Positions 1-8,696 of a stretch of DNA of 60,589 nt are shown here, one piece after another (positions within the stretch are counted from its first letter, which is position 1; each line of letters starts with the position of its first letter). Origin of the DNA: Paludibacter sp. Lineage in GTDB: Bacteria > Bacteroidota > Bacteroidia > Bacteroidales > Paludibacteraceae. A program made the translations under genes and the position numbers. The notes below the pieces were generated by a model. That model searched no databases. It was not told the DNA's origin and saw only the letters and a list, made by a program, of their open reading frames with translations. Location: the NCBI GenBank assembly GCA_031292575.1, contig JARLGX010000018.1, positions 1 through 60,589 on the forward strand, in the 5' to 3' direction.

Positions 1-77
1 CATTATATAAGTTACAATCCTTATAATTTCGAATTCCAAGATAGTAGACGTTTTTTTTCTGAAATTTTTTCTGTTAT

Positions 78-187
78 GACCCCCAAACCCCCAAATGGGG
101 GCTCAAGAGTGGTTCCAAGAAAAGAATATCATTAAAGAGAATTTTACATACTTGGTCTTAAAGCCCCCATTTGGGGGTTTGGGGGTC
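78..187. repeat. REPIN-like paired inverted repeat (copy 1)
   Basis: Two perfectly complementary 26-base arms lie at 78-103 and 162-187. Each contains runs of five C or five G around a short A/T core (for example CCCCCAAATGGGGG at 90-103 region). The arms are separated by a 58-base spacer of unrelated AT-rich sequence. The layout matches REP doublets (REPINs), which are mobilised in trans by RAYT/TnpA-REP transposases in other bacteria. No such transposase is in this window. Related copies are at 9484-9586 and, degraded, at 38510-38611. Confidence 0.75.
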
Positions 188-538
188 AATAAAAAACTAA
201 CTTTTATATTCTTTACTTTCGAGCATGCTGTTTGTAATATCTTTTTAATAATTATTCTACCAATAAATATGTGAATTTTACAAATTATTTCTAAAGTTGT
301 GTAACAGTTTATGTTGCAATATTTCGCACCTTTGCAATATTATTAATTTATAACAGTGGTACTTGCAAGCTTGGAGGATGTTCCAAAGTTTTCCTTGCTG
401 TAAGTAAGTTGCTAAAAAGATAAATGTAATGTAGTTCATATAATAAAAACTACAAGTATAACGTTATCAATATATTCGATAGTTCAATTGACAAAAAAAC
501 CAATAAACTCAAGACAAAAACCAAATAAACTCAAAAAA
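188..538 (+). other. Intergenic leader of the coiled-coil lipoprotein gene
   Basis: No gene is visible in these 351 bases. A possible -7 box, CACCTTTG at 327-334 (consensus TAnnTTTG), is bracketed by two direct copies of TTGCAATATT at 314-323 and 332-341, spaced 18 bases start to start. No good TTTG -33 element sits at the usual distance. If this is the promoter, the lipoprotein mRNA has a leader of about 200 bases, including a small hairpin CTTGGA/TCCAAG near 370-388. The direct repeat could be an operator, but that is speculative. Confidence 0.35.
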
Positions 539-1417
539 ATGAAAGCAATCAGATTTTATGCAATTATTGCAGCACTCGCACTTATAACGACATCGTGTGT
601 TGAAAACTCAGCAAAATACAAAGCAGCCATTGCTCAGCGTGATTCAATAGCGCAAGTAAAACAGGCCTTAGATTCCAATTACAACCAAACACTTGTTGTC
701 CTTAATGACATTGAAACGGGATTCTCGGATATAAATCAGAATGAAAAGGATATGAAGGTTAACCTCAAAGGAGTTGAAGGTAATGGAGCAAACAAAAGAG
801 CAGTGATAGCAGCTCAAATGTCGGCAATAAAAGAAGGCATCGAAAAAAACAAAGCGAAAATTGCCGAACTACGTCATTTGGCCTCTAAAAGGGGAAAAGC
901 TAACAGCATGCTGACCGAGACAATTAAACGTCTGCAAGCCGAAATGGATGAAAAAGATTTACAAATTAAATCATTACAAACAGAACTTGATCAGAAAAAT
1001 ATCAAAATCACAGAGCTTAACACAACTGTGGATACTCAGAGCAAAAATATTGCCGAACAGCAAAATGTGTTGGAGCAACAGAAATCTACATTGAAAGCAC
1101 AGGACGCAAATATAAATGCAGTATGGTATTGTGTTGCTACGTCTAAAAAACTTAAAGATGAAAAGATTATTTCTGGTGGTGGACTTTTTCAGGCAAAGAA
1201 ATTAATGGATACAGATTTTGATAATAGCGCCTTTACTCAGGTTGATTTAAGAAGTCTCTCATCAATCCCTACCAATAGTAAAAGCATAAAAATTATCTCA
1301 TCTCACCCAAAAAGCAGTTATAATTTGGTAACGGGTACCGACAAGAAAATCACTATTGAAATTATCAATCCACAAAAATTCTGGAGTGTATCAAGATATT
1401 TAGTGGTACAAATATAA
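539..1417 (+). CDS. Coiled-coil lipoprotein of unknown function
   Basis: I do not recognise a named family. The ATG at 539 is preferred over an upstream in-frame TTG because it starts a clean signal sequence: MKAIRFYAIIAALALITTSC, with Cys20 as the likely lipidated residue in a relaxed Bacteroidetes lipobox. The mature part has long heptad-rich stretches, with Leu/Ile/Lys/Glu/Gln repeats at roughly residues 60-195, predicting an extended coiled coil. A globular C-terminal region of about 90 residues follows, starting near NAVWYCVATSKKLKDEKI. The protein is 292 aa and probably periplasm-facing and membrane-anchored. It is a single gene, converging on the mutS-like gene through a shared palindromic terminator. 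The coding call is safe; the function is unknown. Confidence 0.8.
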   Translation: MKAIRFYAIIAALALITTSCVENSAKYKAAIAQRDSIAQVKQALDSNYNQTLVVLNDIETGFSDINQNEKDMKVNLKGVEGNGANKRAVIAAQMSAIKEGIEKNKAKIAELRHLASKRGKANSMLTETIKRLQAEMDEKDLQIKSLQTELDQKNIKITELNTTVDTQSKNIAEQQNVLEQQKSTLKAQDANINAVWYCVATSKKLKDEKIISGGGLFQAKKLMDTDFDNSAFTQVDLRSLSSIPTNSKSIKIISSHPKSSYNLVTGTDKKITIEIINPQKFWSVSRYLVVQI

Positions 1418-1440
1418 GTTATTACAAGTCTTATAAAAAT

Positions 1441-1472
1441 AATGCAATTACCGTTTAAACGGTAATTGCATT
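1441..1472. terminator. Perfect palindromic bidirectional terminator
   Basis: Thirty-two bases form a perfect palindrome with 16-base arms meeting at GTTTAAAC in the centre. It is followed on the + side by ATTTATTTTCA. It sits between the convergent genes ending at 1417 (+) and 1505 (-), so it can terminate both. With no spare loop bases in the palindrome, the RNA hairpin must open a few central A/U pairs. Confidence 0.75.
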
Positions 1473-1504
1473 ATTTATTTTCACTCATTAGGTGTTATAA
1501 TTCA

Positions 1505-3118
1505 CTAAATGAGCGTATTAGTTATAGTAATTTTATCAAGTTCTTCCGATATATCAATAGCTTCCTTTATAATACTTTCGGGATAATCATTTATTTGAAG
1601 TATCCTGATAGCATTTCTGTTTTTAAGTTTACCTTCTTTTAGTTTATAGTCAAAATCAACTGTTTTATGGTCAACTAACTCACTGAAATGATATAAATCA
1701 TATTCATCCTTCAGTAAATCAGCTAACTCAATATCGTGTGTTGATACAAAAACAATATTATCAGCTTTAGTCAATGCAGATAAAACGGCTTTACCTGCCG
1801 AAATTCGTTCAACAGTGTTAGTCCCTTTGAATATCTCGTCGAGTAAGAATAAATTAAAGCTTCCATCAATGCTTTTATCTAACATTTCTTTGATTGTTAT
1901 GACTTCCTCGAAATAATAGCTTTTATCGTTCAGTAAATCATCGCTGATTCGTATAGCTGAAAAAATGCGCATTCTCGACAGCGTAAATTGTTCTGCAAAG
2001 CATGTGTTTAGTGTCAATCCTGTTATTACATTTATCGCAATAGTGCGGATAAACGAAGTTTTTCCCGACATATTTGATCCGGTTAGTAGTATCGACTTTT
2101 TATTAATCTGAATGCTGTTTTTTACACAATCATAGATTAGCGGGTGATAGGCATCTTCAGCAACAAGCCTTTTTTGACCGTCAACAATTTTCGGTGTACA
2201 AAAATTTCTCAATCCCCGTCGAAGTGAAGCTATTGATACCAGAGCGTCTATTTCGCCCACAAACAGGAATACATCTTCAATTTCCTTTCTTCTTGAGTCG
2301 ATGCGCTTTAAGGTTCCAAATAAAAATAATGGTTCTATGAGAAACACTATTTTTACAAGCTCCATAATTGCCCAAAACAATATTCGCTGGTCACTTTGCA
2401 TTTCTACTTCCAGATTGAAAAAAGACATGCGGCTATTGACTTTATTAAGAACGTTTGTTGATTTCAATAAATCCGGATTAATTCCCTTTAAACTGTCATT
2501 CTTAAATAATTCTTGTGCAACTCCATTTAGTTTCGATAGTTGAGGAATAGAACTAAAATAATTGAATAAATTCTTCTTATTCCAAAAGTGAATAACAATG
2601 TTGACAATAGATAAACCCAACAGGACAAGAAAGAATACCGGATGAAAGAATACCATGATAAAAGACAGAACGCTCGTAAAAGATAACAGGGGAACAATAA
2701 AATACCATGCTGGAGGTTTTAAAATTTCATCCTGAAACAGTGTGGCAATGTAAAAAACTTCCCGTTCATTCAGTTTGCTCAGTTGGCCTTGTACAGATAC
2801 CCGAAAGTCGGGATTGTCTGTAAATTTCGCTATTAGTTTTTCATTTCGGGTAGTTTCTTTGGAATCTAAAGTGATGGTTCTTAGTCTATTGTACAGGTAT
2901 TGTTGCCCAACTTTTGAATGTGTCCGGTCGATGAACATAAATAATTCCTGAAAATCCAAATCGTTACAGGTTTTATCAGACAGGGCCTGAAAAGCTGTAG
3001 AATGATCTTTCTTTCGGAAATAGCTTTTTATCTCCTCAAAATTAAATGAATCGTCTTTTAAATTTCCAAATTCACTGAGCAACTTTTCTTTGATTCTTTT
3101 TTTTCGCTGACTAATCAT
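1505..3118 (-). CDS. Membrane-anchored MutS-like ATPase
   Basis: The C-terminal third is a MutS-family ABC ATPase domain: Walker A GSNMSGKT at residues 347-354, Walker B LFLLDE at 423-428, followed directly by a signature-like region KGTNTVERISAG at 431-442 and the switch STHD at 459-462. The mismatch-recognition domain I of true MutS is absent. Instead there are hydrophobic segments at about 137-178 (two helices) and 246-268, so this 537-aa protein is probably tethered to the inner membrane by its middle part. It belongs to the MutS-related proteins common in Bacteroidetes, whose substrate is not established. It stands alone on the minus strand. It is unlikely to be the mismatch-repair MutS or MutS2, since it has no Smr domain. 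Confidence 0.85.
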   Translation of the reverse strand: MISQRKKRIKEKLLSEFGNLKDDSFNFEEIKSYFRKKDHSTAFQALSDKTCNDLDFQELFMFIDRTHSKVGQQYLYNRLRTITLDSKETTRNEKLIAKFTDNPDFRVSVQGQLSKLNEREVFYIATLFQDEILKPPAWYFIVPLLSFTSVLSFIMVFFHPVFFLVLLGLSIVNIVIHFWNKKNLFNYFSSIPQLSKLNGVAQELFKNDSLKGINPDLLKSTNVLNKVNSRMSFFNLEVEMQSDQRILFWAIMELVKIVFLIEPLFLFGTLKRIDSRRKEIEDVFLFVGEIDALVSIASLRRGLRNFCTPKIVDGQKRLVAEDAYHPLIYDCVKNSIQINKKSILLTGSNMSGKTSFIRTIAINVITGLTLNTCFAEQFTLSRMRIFSAIRISDDLLNDKSYYFEEVITIKEMLDKSIDGSFNLFLLDEIFKGTNTVERISAGKAVLSALTKADNIVFVSTHDIELADLLKDEYDLYHFSELVDHKTVDFDYKLKEGKLKNRNAIRILQINDYPESIIKEAIDISEELDKITITNTLI

Positions 3119-3263
3119 TTATGTTGTTTTTTATTTTTACTCATAATTCCCTTTTCCAAATGGCTTGCTGGTATCGCGGATGTTTAGTGAATGGTTTGGA
3201 ATACTTTACCTTTATAATGAGACAATACCAATTCCAAATAGATATACAATAGCTAGATTCGCC

Positions 3264-5870
3264 TTATATATCGACCGAAAGTCCAAATGATAAGATTCTT
3301 GCTCGTGGATAATTTCCCTGATCGATACCCGTAGCCTGTTCGGGATCCTGACCTTTGTAACCTGTAATTATAAAGGCATTTTGTACTTCAACAAACAATT
3401 TAGTATTCATGAATGTATCAAATAGTTTGTCGAAGGTGTATCCCACCGAAATATGATCCATGCGTAGAAAGGATGCATTTTGTATGTAATAGTCAGAAAG
3501 TGGTTGAAAGTTTTGAAACTTAGTTGTCAATGCGTTTTGTGAAACATTGCTGAGATATCCATAGGAACTATAGGTTCTAAGAAGATAGCCCCAGTTTGCA
3601 TCAACTCCGTTATAAACATAATTGCCTATATTAGCATGTAAAGAACAATTGAAAAACCATTTTTTATACTTCAAAGCAGAACTAAATCCCATTAAAACAG
3701 TGGGATATAATTGATGCTCGATGAAATAGCTTCCCTGACTGTTTGTAGCGTACATACCTTCAATCGGATTGCCATTCGAATCATAAATTTGCCGGTGGGC
3801 ATAAAATGAACCAACCGGATAATTGTTTTGGATGATTAAAATGTCATTACCGGTTCCACCTATAATGTTGCCATACAAATTGAGAAATGAGTAGTTGGAA
3901 CCTGTACGCTTGTTTTGATTATAGCTGAACGAATAATTGACTGTCCAAGTCAGGTTTTTTGTAACAACGGGTTTCCCGCTCAATTGTAGTTCTATACCCT
4001 TATTAATTATTTGACCATCATTTACGTATAAATCGACCGTATTAGAACCCATAGAAATAGGGTAGAGCATTAAAAGATTATTCGTGTTCCGCTGATACAA
4101 ATCAAATGTTCCGGTCACACGTTGGTTTAAGATGCTAAAACCCATGCCTGCACTACAGGTGCTAACGGCTTCGTGTTTCAATGTCGGATTATAACTTTGA
4201 GGTTTTGGGTTTATCAAGACAGAAGAACCAAAAACATAAGAGCTTTCCTGATAGGAGGCTGTATAAACATTTGAAGAGTTCAGCGAGTTGATATTCCCCA
4301 CATTGCTGTAGTTTACATGCAATTTCAAATCACTGAGCCAGTCGGTATGTTGCAGAAATGATTCTTTTTTGATATTCCAGGTAAGAATTTCCGAAGTAGT
4401 TATGTCCGGTTTTGTATTGTTTGCAAATTGACTATCAGAGTATTTTTGAACATTGGACGAAAGAGAATATTTATCTTTGAATATGAAATCGAAGCCACCC
4501 ATAATTGCTGCATGATTATATTGTTTGATTAATTGATAAAATGGGGCTACACTATTTGGATTTGCCGGATAGCTATTCACAGAATAATCTACATCTGATT
4601 TAGCAGAAATACTTGAATATCCGGCTATCGCATTCAGTCTTGCATCGATTGCTTCTATTTTGGTGGTATAATTCAGGTGAATATTATACTGTTGACGTCT
4701 GTCTGTTTCGTTTGTTTTAATGGTTGGAGCATATTGCTGATACCAGGCGGCATCGGGATCGTTTGTTTCACGATACTTCATGCCAGAATAATCGTAAGCA
4801 TAATTGCCGACCACATGTAAATCATGAATAAATGGCAAAGAATAATCTATACCAAGATTACCTTCAATCCGATTGGTATTTTCGGTCTGATGCACTTGAT
4901 TCAACAACGCTACTGGATTCTGTGTTGCATAAATCGACACATTGTTTATAAAATAACCTCCGTAGGGACTTCCATTCATAACCGGTTGTGTTGGATCAAA
5001 TGAAAGAGCGCTTGTAATGGCATTTGTATTGCCGATAATGTTGTTATGAAGCGAAACAAAGGAATTGAATGAGACCTTCAGTTGGTTATTGAAAAATGTC
5101 GGGGTGAGCGACAGTGTAACAACAGTTCGGTCATTTTGATCGGTTTTCAAAATCCCCTGTTGGTTGGTTTGTCCGAATGATAGGCGGTAAGGCAACCATT
5201 TATAAGAACCTGATACACTTAAGTGATGGTCTTGTCCGAAAGCTGGTTGATATATTTCGTTTTGCCAATCTGTATTGGCAGTTCCCAACAATCCTGTTAT
5301 TGAACTGTTCCCGGCGTATTCCTGATTGATTAACGACCGAAACGCCGAAGCAGAAAGCATATCGGCTTTCTTTGATATTTCAGATATGGAAATGTTGCCG
5401 GAGTAGTTTATGTGCAACTTGCCTCCACCTTTTTTTGTAGTGATAATTAATGCCCCGTTTGCAGCCAGGGATCCAAAAGTTGACAAAGCAGATGCATCTT
5501 TTACAACGACTATACTTGCTATGTCCTCAGGGTGTAAAGGAATCTGATTGTCGAATTGCAACATACCATCAATGATAATCAACGGTGAAGTATAGCCCGA
5601 TAAAGAACCAATTCCACGATTAATAATGGTGAAATTACTTCCCGGGCTACCACTGTTGGATGTAATTTGTAGTCCCGGTATGGCCCCCTGAATCAATTCT
5701 TCGGGAGAAATAGTGATTCCTTGCGGGAAATTAGATGCATCAATGCGGTAAACAGTGCCCGGTTCAGCAATCGAATCGTTTGACAATATCGTTTGTCCAT
5801 TTACAGGCAATCCAAAGGTAAAACTCAATACGAATACAATCCATAAAGATTTTTTTGTAGTGTTTCTCAT
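3264..5870 (-). CDS. Orphan SusC-like TonB-dependent receptor
   Basis: This is an outer-membrane, TonB-dependent transporter. A signal peptide ends near VNGQ (residues 1-26). A plug domain follows, with SusC/RagA-type features: AIPGLQITSNSGSPGSNFTI, an INRGIGS segment, PLIIIDGM, and the signature IVVVKDASALSTFGSLAANG near residues 107-140. A beta-barrel of about 700 residues ends in the aromatic-rich terminus ILSFGLSVDI. At 868 aa it is shorter than typical SusC proteins (about 1,000 aa) because the N-terminal carboxypeptidase-regulatory-like domain is missing. No SusD-like lipoprotein, glycosidase or anti-sigma factor lies beside it, so the substrate cannot be inferred. The next gene upstream on the same strand is a phosphoesterase 326 bases away and is probably not co-transcribed. 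Confidence 0.88.
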   Translation of the reverse strand: MRNTTKKSLWIVFVLSFTFGLPVNGQTILSNDSIAEPGTVYRIDASNFPQGITISPEELIQGAIPGLQITSNSGSPGSNFTIINRGIGSLSGYTSPLIIIDGMLQFDNQIPLHPEDIASIVVVKDASALSTFGSLAANGALIITTKKGGGKLHINYSGNISISEISKKADMLSASAFRSLINQEYAGNSSITGLLGTANTDWQNEIYQPAFGQDHHLSVSGSYKWLPYRLSFGQTNQQGILKTDQNDRTVVTLSLTPTFFNNQLKVSFNSFVSLHNNIIGNTNAITSALSFDPTQPVMNGSPYGGYFINNVSIYATQNPVALLNQVHQTENTNRIEGNLGIDYSLPFIHDLHVVGNYAYDYSGMKYRETNDPDAAWYQQYAPTIKTNETDRRQQYNIHLNYTTKIEAIDARLNAIAGYSSISAKSDVDYSVNSYPANPNSVAPFYQLIKQYNHAAIMGGFDFIFKDKYSLSSNVQKYSDSQFANNTKPDITTSEILTWNIKKESFLQHTDWLSDLKLHVNYSNVGNINSLNSSNVYTASYQESSYVFGSSVLINPKPQSYNPTLKHEAVSTCSAGMGFSILNQRVTGTFDLYQRNTNNLLMLYPISMGSNTVDLYVNDGQIINKGIELQLSGKPVVTKNLTWTVNYSFSYNQNKRTGSNYSFLNLYGNIIGGTGNDILIIQNNYPVGSFYAHRQIYDSNGNPIEGMYATNSQGSYFIEHQLYPTVLMGFSSALKYKKWFFNCSLHANIGNYVYNGVDANWGYLLRTYSSYGYLSNVSQNALTTKFQNFQPLSDYYIQNASFLRMDHISVGYTFDKLFDTFMNTKLFVEVQNAFIITGYKGQDPEQATGIDQGNYPRARILSFGLSVDI

Positions 5871-6100
5871 GGTAAAAACAGTTTGGTATGAATAATTTGT
5901 TCGAGGAGTGCTTAATGACTTTCTTCTTCCAAGTCCAATTATTGTTACTTATGGTTATTTAGTCAGAGTGAAAGTGCTATCTTTTAACCCCTCAAAATTA
6001 CAAAATCTGTTTAACATTGACAACAGTATTTATGATTATTTTTAAAGAGATAAAAAAACTCTTTATTTATATGGATATATTCAATAAACTGAGTCAGAAA

Positions 6101-6150
6101 AGATATAGTAGGCTATAGCCAGAGATGCTGGTTATAGCCTTACTATATCT
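6101..6150 (-). terminator. Long hairpin downstream of the metallophosphoesterase gene
   Basis: The arm at 6101-6120 (AGATATAGTAGGCTATAGCC) pairs with 6130-6150 over about 19 bases, with one mismatch and one bulge around a nine-base loop. It lies 47 bases beyond the stop of the leftward metallophosphoesterase gene, so it probably terminates that transcript. The rest of the 326-base gap at 5871-6196 holds no gene. A weaker hairpin, TAAAGAG/CTCTTTA near 6043-6064, and no clear consensus promoter for the SusC-like gene are visible. Confidence 0.55.
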
Positions 6151-6196
6151 TGAAGCAATATCAGCTGAAATTTGATATCTTTTCAGTAGGAAGGAT

Positions 6197-7057
6197 TTAT
6201 TTTCTTTTTAATTCCAATACGGCAATTTCAGGGCGGCAAAAAAAGCGAAAGTGAGGTGCTCTGGTGCCAATGCCGGAAGTGATATAGGATTGCATAGTTG
6301 TTTTGGAATGAACAAGTCCGTAACGGTATTTTTGGCTTTCACGTGTAAGTGACAGACCTGCCCACATTCCACTATCGGTAGGAAGAATGGGAGCCCATAA
6401 ACCAAAAAATGTAACTTGACCTCCATGTGTGTGACCCGAAAGAGTCAAATCAACCAAATCTGAGTGTATTTGATCTATATATTCAGGTCGGTGACATATT
6501 AAAATACAAAAATCACTCTTGTGTACATCATAAATAGTACTGTCTAAAATCTGTTTAGATCCGCTCGGATCATCAACTCCTCCAATTTTAATACTATCAC
6601 TATTTATCTTTACCCAATATGATTTGTTATCGCACAGTTTGATTCCGTTACGCACCAGCATTTTTTTTGATAAATCACCATTTACAAAATAGTCGTGGTT
6701 GCCAAGAACTCCAAAAACTCCATACTTGCTTTTAAGTTTCCCCAATTCGGTAAATACAGGTTCGATATATTTCTCATCCAGAGAAACATAATCCCCACCA
6801 AGAATAATGATGTCGGGACGTAAATTGTTAATGCGTCGCACGAGTTTTTGCACCCGTTCTATTGACAATGCAGCTCCGTGATGAATATCGGATACAAATA
6901 CAATCCGTTTCCCATCAAATGATTTAGGTATATCGGGCGATTCAATGGTAACATGTGTAGTTTTAACCCATCGTGTTTCCATAGAAGCATAGATTAGTAA
7001 AACAATTCCAGTTGCTAAGATGACTAATAGCCTTTTGCTTCTTTTTCTTAATTTCAT
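6197..7057 (-). CDS. Membrane-anchored calcineurin-like metallophosphoesterase
   Basis: An N-terminal hydrophobic segment (about residues 8-25, after a basic KLRKRSKR stretch) is followed by the five metallophosphoesterase blocks: DIHHG, GGDYV, GNHDY, the CHRP region, and GHTHGGQV. These provide the Asp, His and Asn ligands of a di-metal centre. The family is the YkuE-like branch, often called DUF-type 'metallophosphoesterase', whose members act on phosphomonoesters or lipid-linked phosphates at the membrane. The real substrate here is unknown. At 286 aa it has normal length and all metal ligands are present. A separate, classical LpxH is encoded at 38957-39715, so this one need not be the lipid A enzyme. 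Confidence 0.85.
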   Translation of the reverse strand: MKLRKRSKRLLVILATGIVLLIYASMETRWVKTTHVTIESPDIPKSFDGKRIVFVSDIHHGAALSIERVQKLVRRINNLRPDIIILGGDYVSLDEKYIEPVFTELGKLKSKYGVFGVLGNHDYFVNGDLSKKMLVRNGIKLCDNKSYWVKINSDSIKIGGVDDPSGSKQILDSTIYDVHKSDFCILICHRPEYIDQIHSDLVDLTLSGHTHGGQVTFFGLWAPILPTDSGMWAGLSLTRESQKYRYGLVHSKTTMQSYITSGIGTRAPHFRFFCRPEIAVLELKRK

Positions 7058-7208
7058 TTATTGGTTTAATTTAGGAATATAAATTACAATTAGAATGTGA
7101 AATATCATAACTGTAACAATAACACCGGAAACTTTCAGATAGTTTTTTACAATTCGTTTTTTCTTTGTTTGGGCTTGAATCTAAACTACGCGGGGATAGG
7201 AACAAGGA

Positions 7209-7715
7209 TTAGTCTTTTTTATTCTCCAATTGTTTCCATACTTCTTGAATATTTTCCTCTCCTTCAAAATAATTGACTTTAGAATCTTTATTAAAAATCT
7301 CGTACGATGGAGCTAAAAATAGTTTATTCGAGTCAGGATATTCAGCCACATCATATCCGATAAAAGTTCTTATATCCAAATAAACGCAGGTTTCTGAAGT
7401 GTGATTATAAAGCTGATGTGCTCCTGTTTCGCCTATTTCAAAAAATATTAAATCCCCATTATTAACAACTTCTAAACCAGTTGGAGTTCTTAAAGTTGCA
7501 GAACCGGAGACAATCATAAACAGCTCCTCAGCATATCTGTGAAAATGATAGGGTGCAGAATATTGACCCGGATTTAATTGTCGTAAATCAAAGTTTAAAT
7601 TCTGAGGCTTTATCCCATTTTTTATTCTGGAAACATCTGTGAGAATACGAAAATTGTCAATTTTATTTGCATCTTCTTTAAATTCTCTTTGGGTTGATTT
7701 TAAAATTGTTGCCAT
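7209..7715 (-). CDS. Cupin-domain protein
   Basis: This 168-aa protein carries a single cupin barrel. The first cupin motif reads PYHFHRYAEELFMIVSGSA, with metal-ligand-like His and Glu residues. The second, GAHQLYNHTSETCVYLDI, carries the distal His. A predicted sugar or small-molecule binding role is typical of the family, but no catalytic activity can be assigned. It is monocistronic on the minus strand. No consensus promoter is obvious upstream. The coding assignment is good; the biological role is unknown. Confidence 0.8.
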   Translation of the reverse strand: MATILKSTQREFKEDANKIDNFRILTDVSRIKNGIKPQNLNFDLRQLNPGQYSAPYHFHRYAEELFMIVSGSATLRTPTGLEVVNNGDLIFFEIGETGAHQLYNHTSETCVYLDIRTFIGYDVAEYPDSNKLFLAPSYEIFNKDSKVNYFEGEENIQEVWKQLENKKD

Positions 7716-7832
7716 AATCTTACAATTAAATTGTTTGTAACAGCCATTTATGTATTAAAAATTATTTGCGGTAAACAAATTATAATTTAGCCCATTGGCA
7801 GAGCCTTGGTTCAATTTTTTTCTTCAAATATG

Positions 7833-8024
7833 CTAATCATCTAATCCCTTTCCATTGAGAATCTGTGGGATATATTTCTCTACTCTCGATTCACGTGTTT
7901 TGGATTGTTTGGGTTGAGAAAAATAAAAAATATATGCTCTTTGCCGTCCAGGGGTTAATGCTTCAAAAGCACTTTTCAGGACAGGGATTTCATCTAATTT
8001 ATGTTGAAGTTCATCCGGAATATT
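7833..8024 (-). pseudogene. C-terminal remnant of a YdeI/OmpD-associated (DUF1801-type) gene
   Basis: Reading the minus strand, 63 codons ending in TAG encode a recognisable C-terminus of the YdeI/OmpD-associated family: IPDELQHKLDEIPVLK, then AFEALTPGRQRAYIFYFSQP, then KQSKTRESRVEKYIP, then ILNGKGLDD. The frame is closed by a TGA (8025-8027) just upstream of residue 1, so the N-terminal domain of about 120 residues is missing. A stray MTPTN, resembling the usual family N-terminus, is encoded at 8094-8080, followed by GE-stop. This suggests an internal deletion rather than simple 5' loss. The family identification is from memory of its conserved C-terminal motif. Confidence 0.75.
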
Positions 8025-8027
8025 TCA

Positions 8028-8312
8028 CTCATTGTCATAGTATGCTGTTTTAATTTGTTTATCCTGTAAGTTACTCCCCATTGGTTGGTGTCATTTGGCT
8101 ATTATTCAAACAATTAGAAATTTTCAATTTTAAATATAAATATATTTCTTAATCAATCAAACCCTATTTTTTGTGTGATTTTATCTTTTTTCTATCATTA
8201 ACACACGTTTGAATAGTGCTGAAGTTTAGAACTGAGGATGTTTTTTGTATCTTAAATTGTTTTCTGGATACGTACATTGAATTTAGTTATCAGTAATGCT
8301 TCTCAATAAGTA
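8028..8312. other. Intergenic DNA around the decayed YdeI-type gene
   Basis: Apart from the possible MTPTN start of the decayed gene (8094-8080), no coding region, terminator or clear promoter is seen. The sequence is very AT-rich between 8105 and 8310. The piece at 7716-7832 on the other side of the remnant is likewise empty. Confidence 0.5.
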
Positions 8313-8696
8313 TTACAAAACTAACTCTTCAAATAATATTTTAACAGTTTGATCTAAATCATTACTATAACCCGGATGCGGGCGTGAGGTTTGAATGCAC
8401 GAACTGCGCACGGCTGTGAGCCAGCGGAAACGCTCGGGAATATCAAATTGTGCTATTGTTCCACTCGCTTTTTCACCGTTGCAAATTTTCTCAAATGAAA
8501 GCAATGTTTCGCGGAGTAAATCCATGTCCAGTTCCGTTGAAAACGAACTAAGCCGCTTGGTGTCCAATTTATAGAGCATACGAATATATTTCGCTCTTTT
8601 GGAGAACAAAATAATACCGACATTCATAAATTCATCGCGTTCCACTTTGGGTAAAACACGAATCACGGCGTATTCATATAAGTGTTTGCCTTGCAT
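8313..8696 (-). CDS. DUF3037 protein, partner of the HipA-like kinase
   Basis: This 127-aa protein matches the DUF3037 pattern as I remember it: YEYAVIRVLPKVERDEFMNV, then GIILFSKR, then RSSCIQTSRPHPGYSND near the C-terminus. No signal peptide, membrane segment or known catalytic motif is seen, so it should be cytosolic. Its ATG at 8694-8696 lies inside the 3' end of the upstream HipA-like gene, overlapping by 23 bases, so the two are almost certainly translationally coupled. The function is unknown. Because it always seems to accompany this kinase type, a regulator, substrate or antitoxin-like partner role is an inference only. Confidence 0.75.
   Translation of the reverse strand: MQGKHLYEYAVIRVLPKVERDEFMNVGIILFSKRAKYIRMLYKLDTKRLSSFSTELDMDLLRETLLSFEKICNGEKASGTIAQFDIPERFRWLTAVRSSCIQTSRPHPGYSNDLDQTVKILFEELVL

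Noticed and set aside
7865-8053. A 62-codon + strand reading frame opposite the YdeI-type remnant
   Set aside because: No family resemblance; the minus strand carries the conserved YdeI C-terminal motif, so the + strand frame is its shadow.
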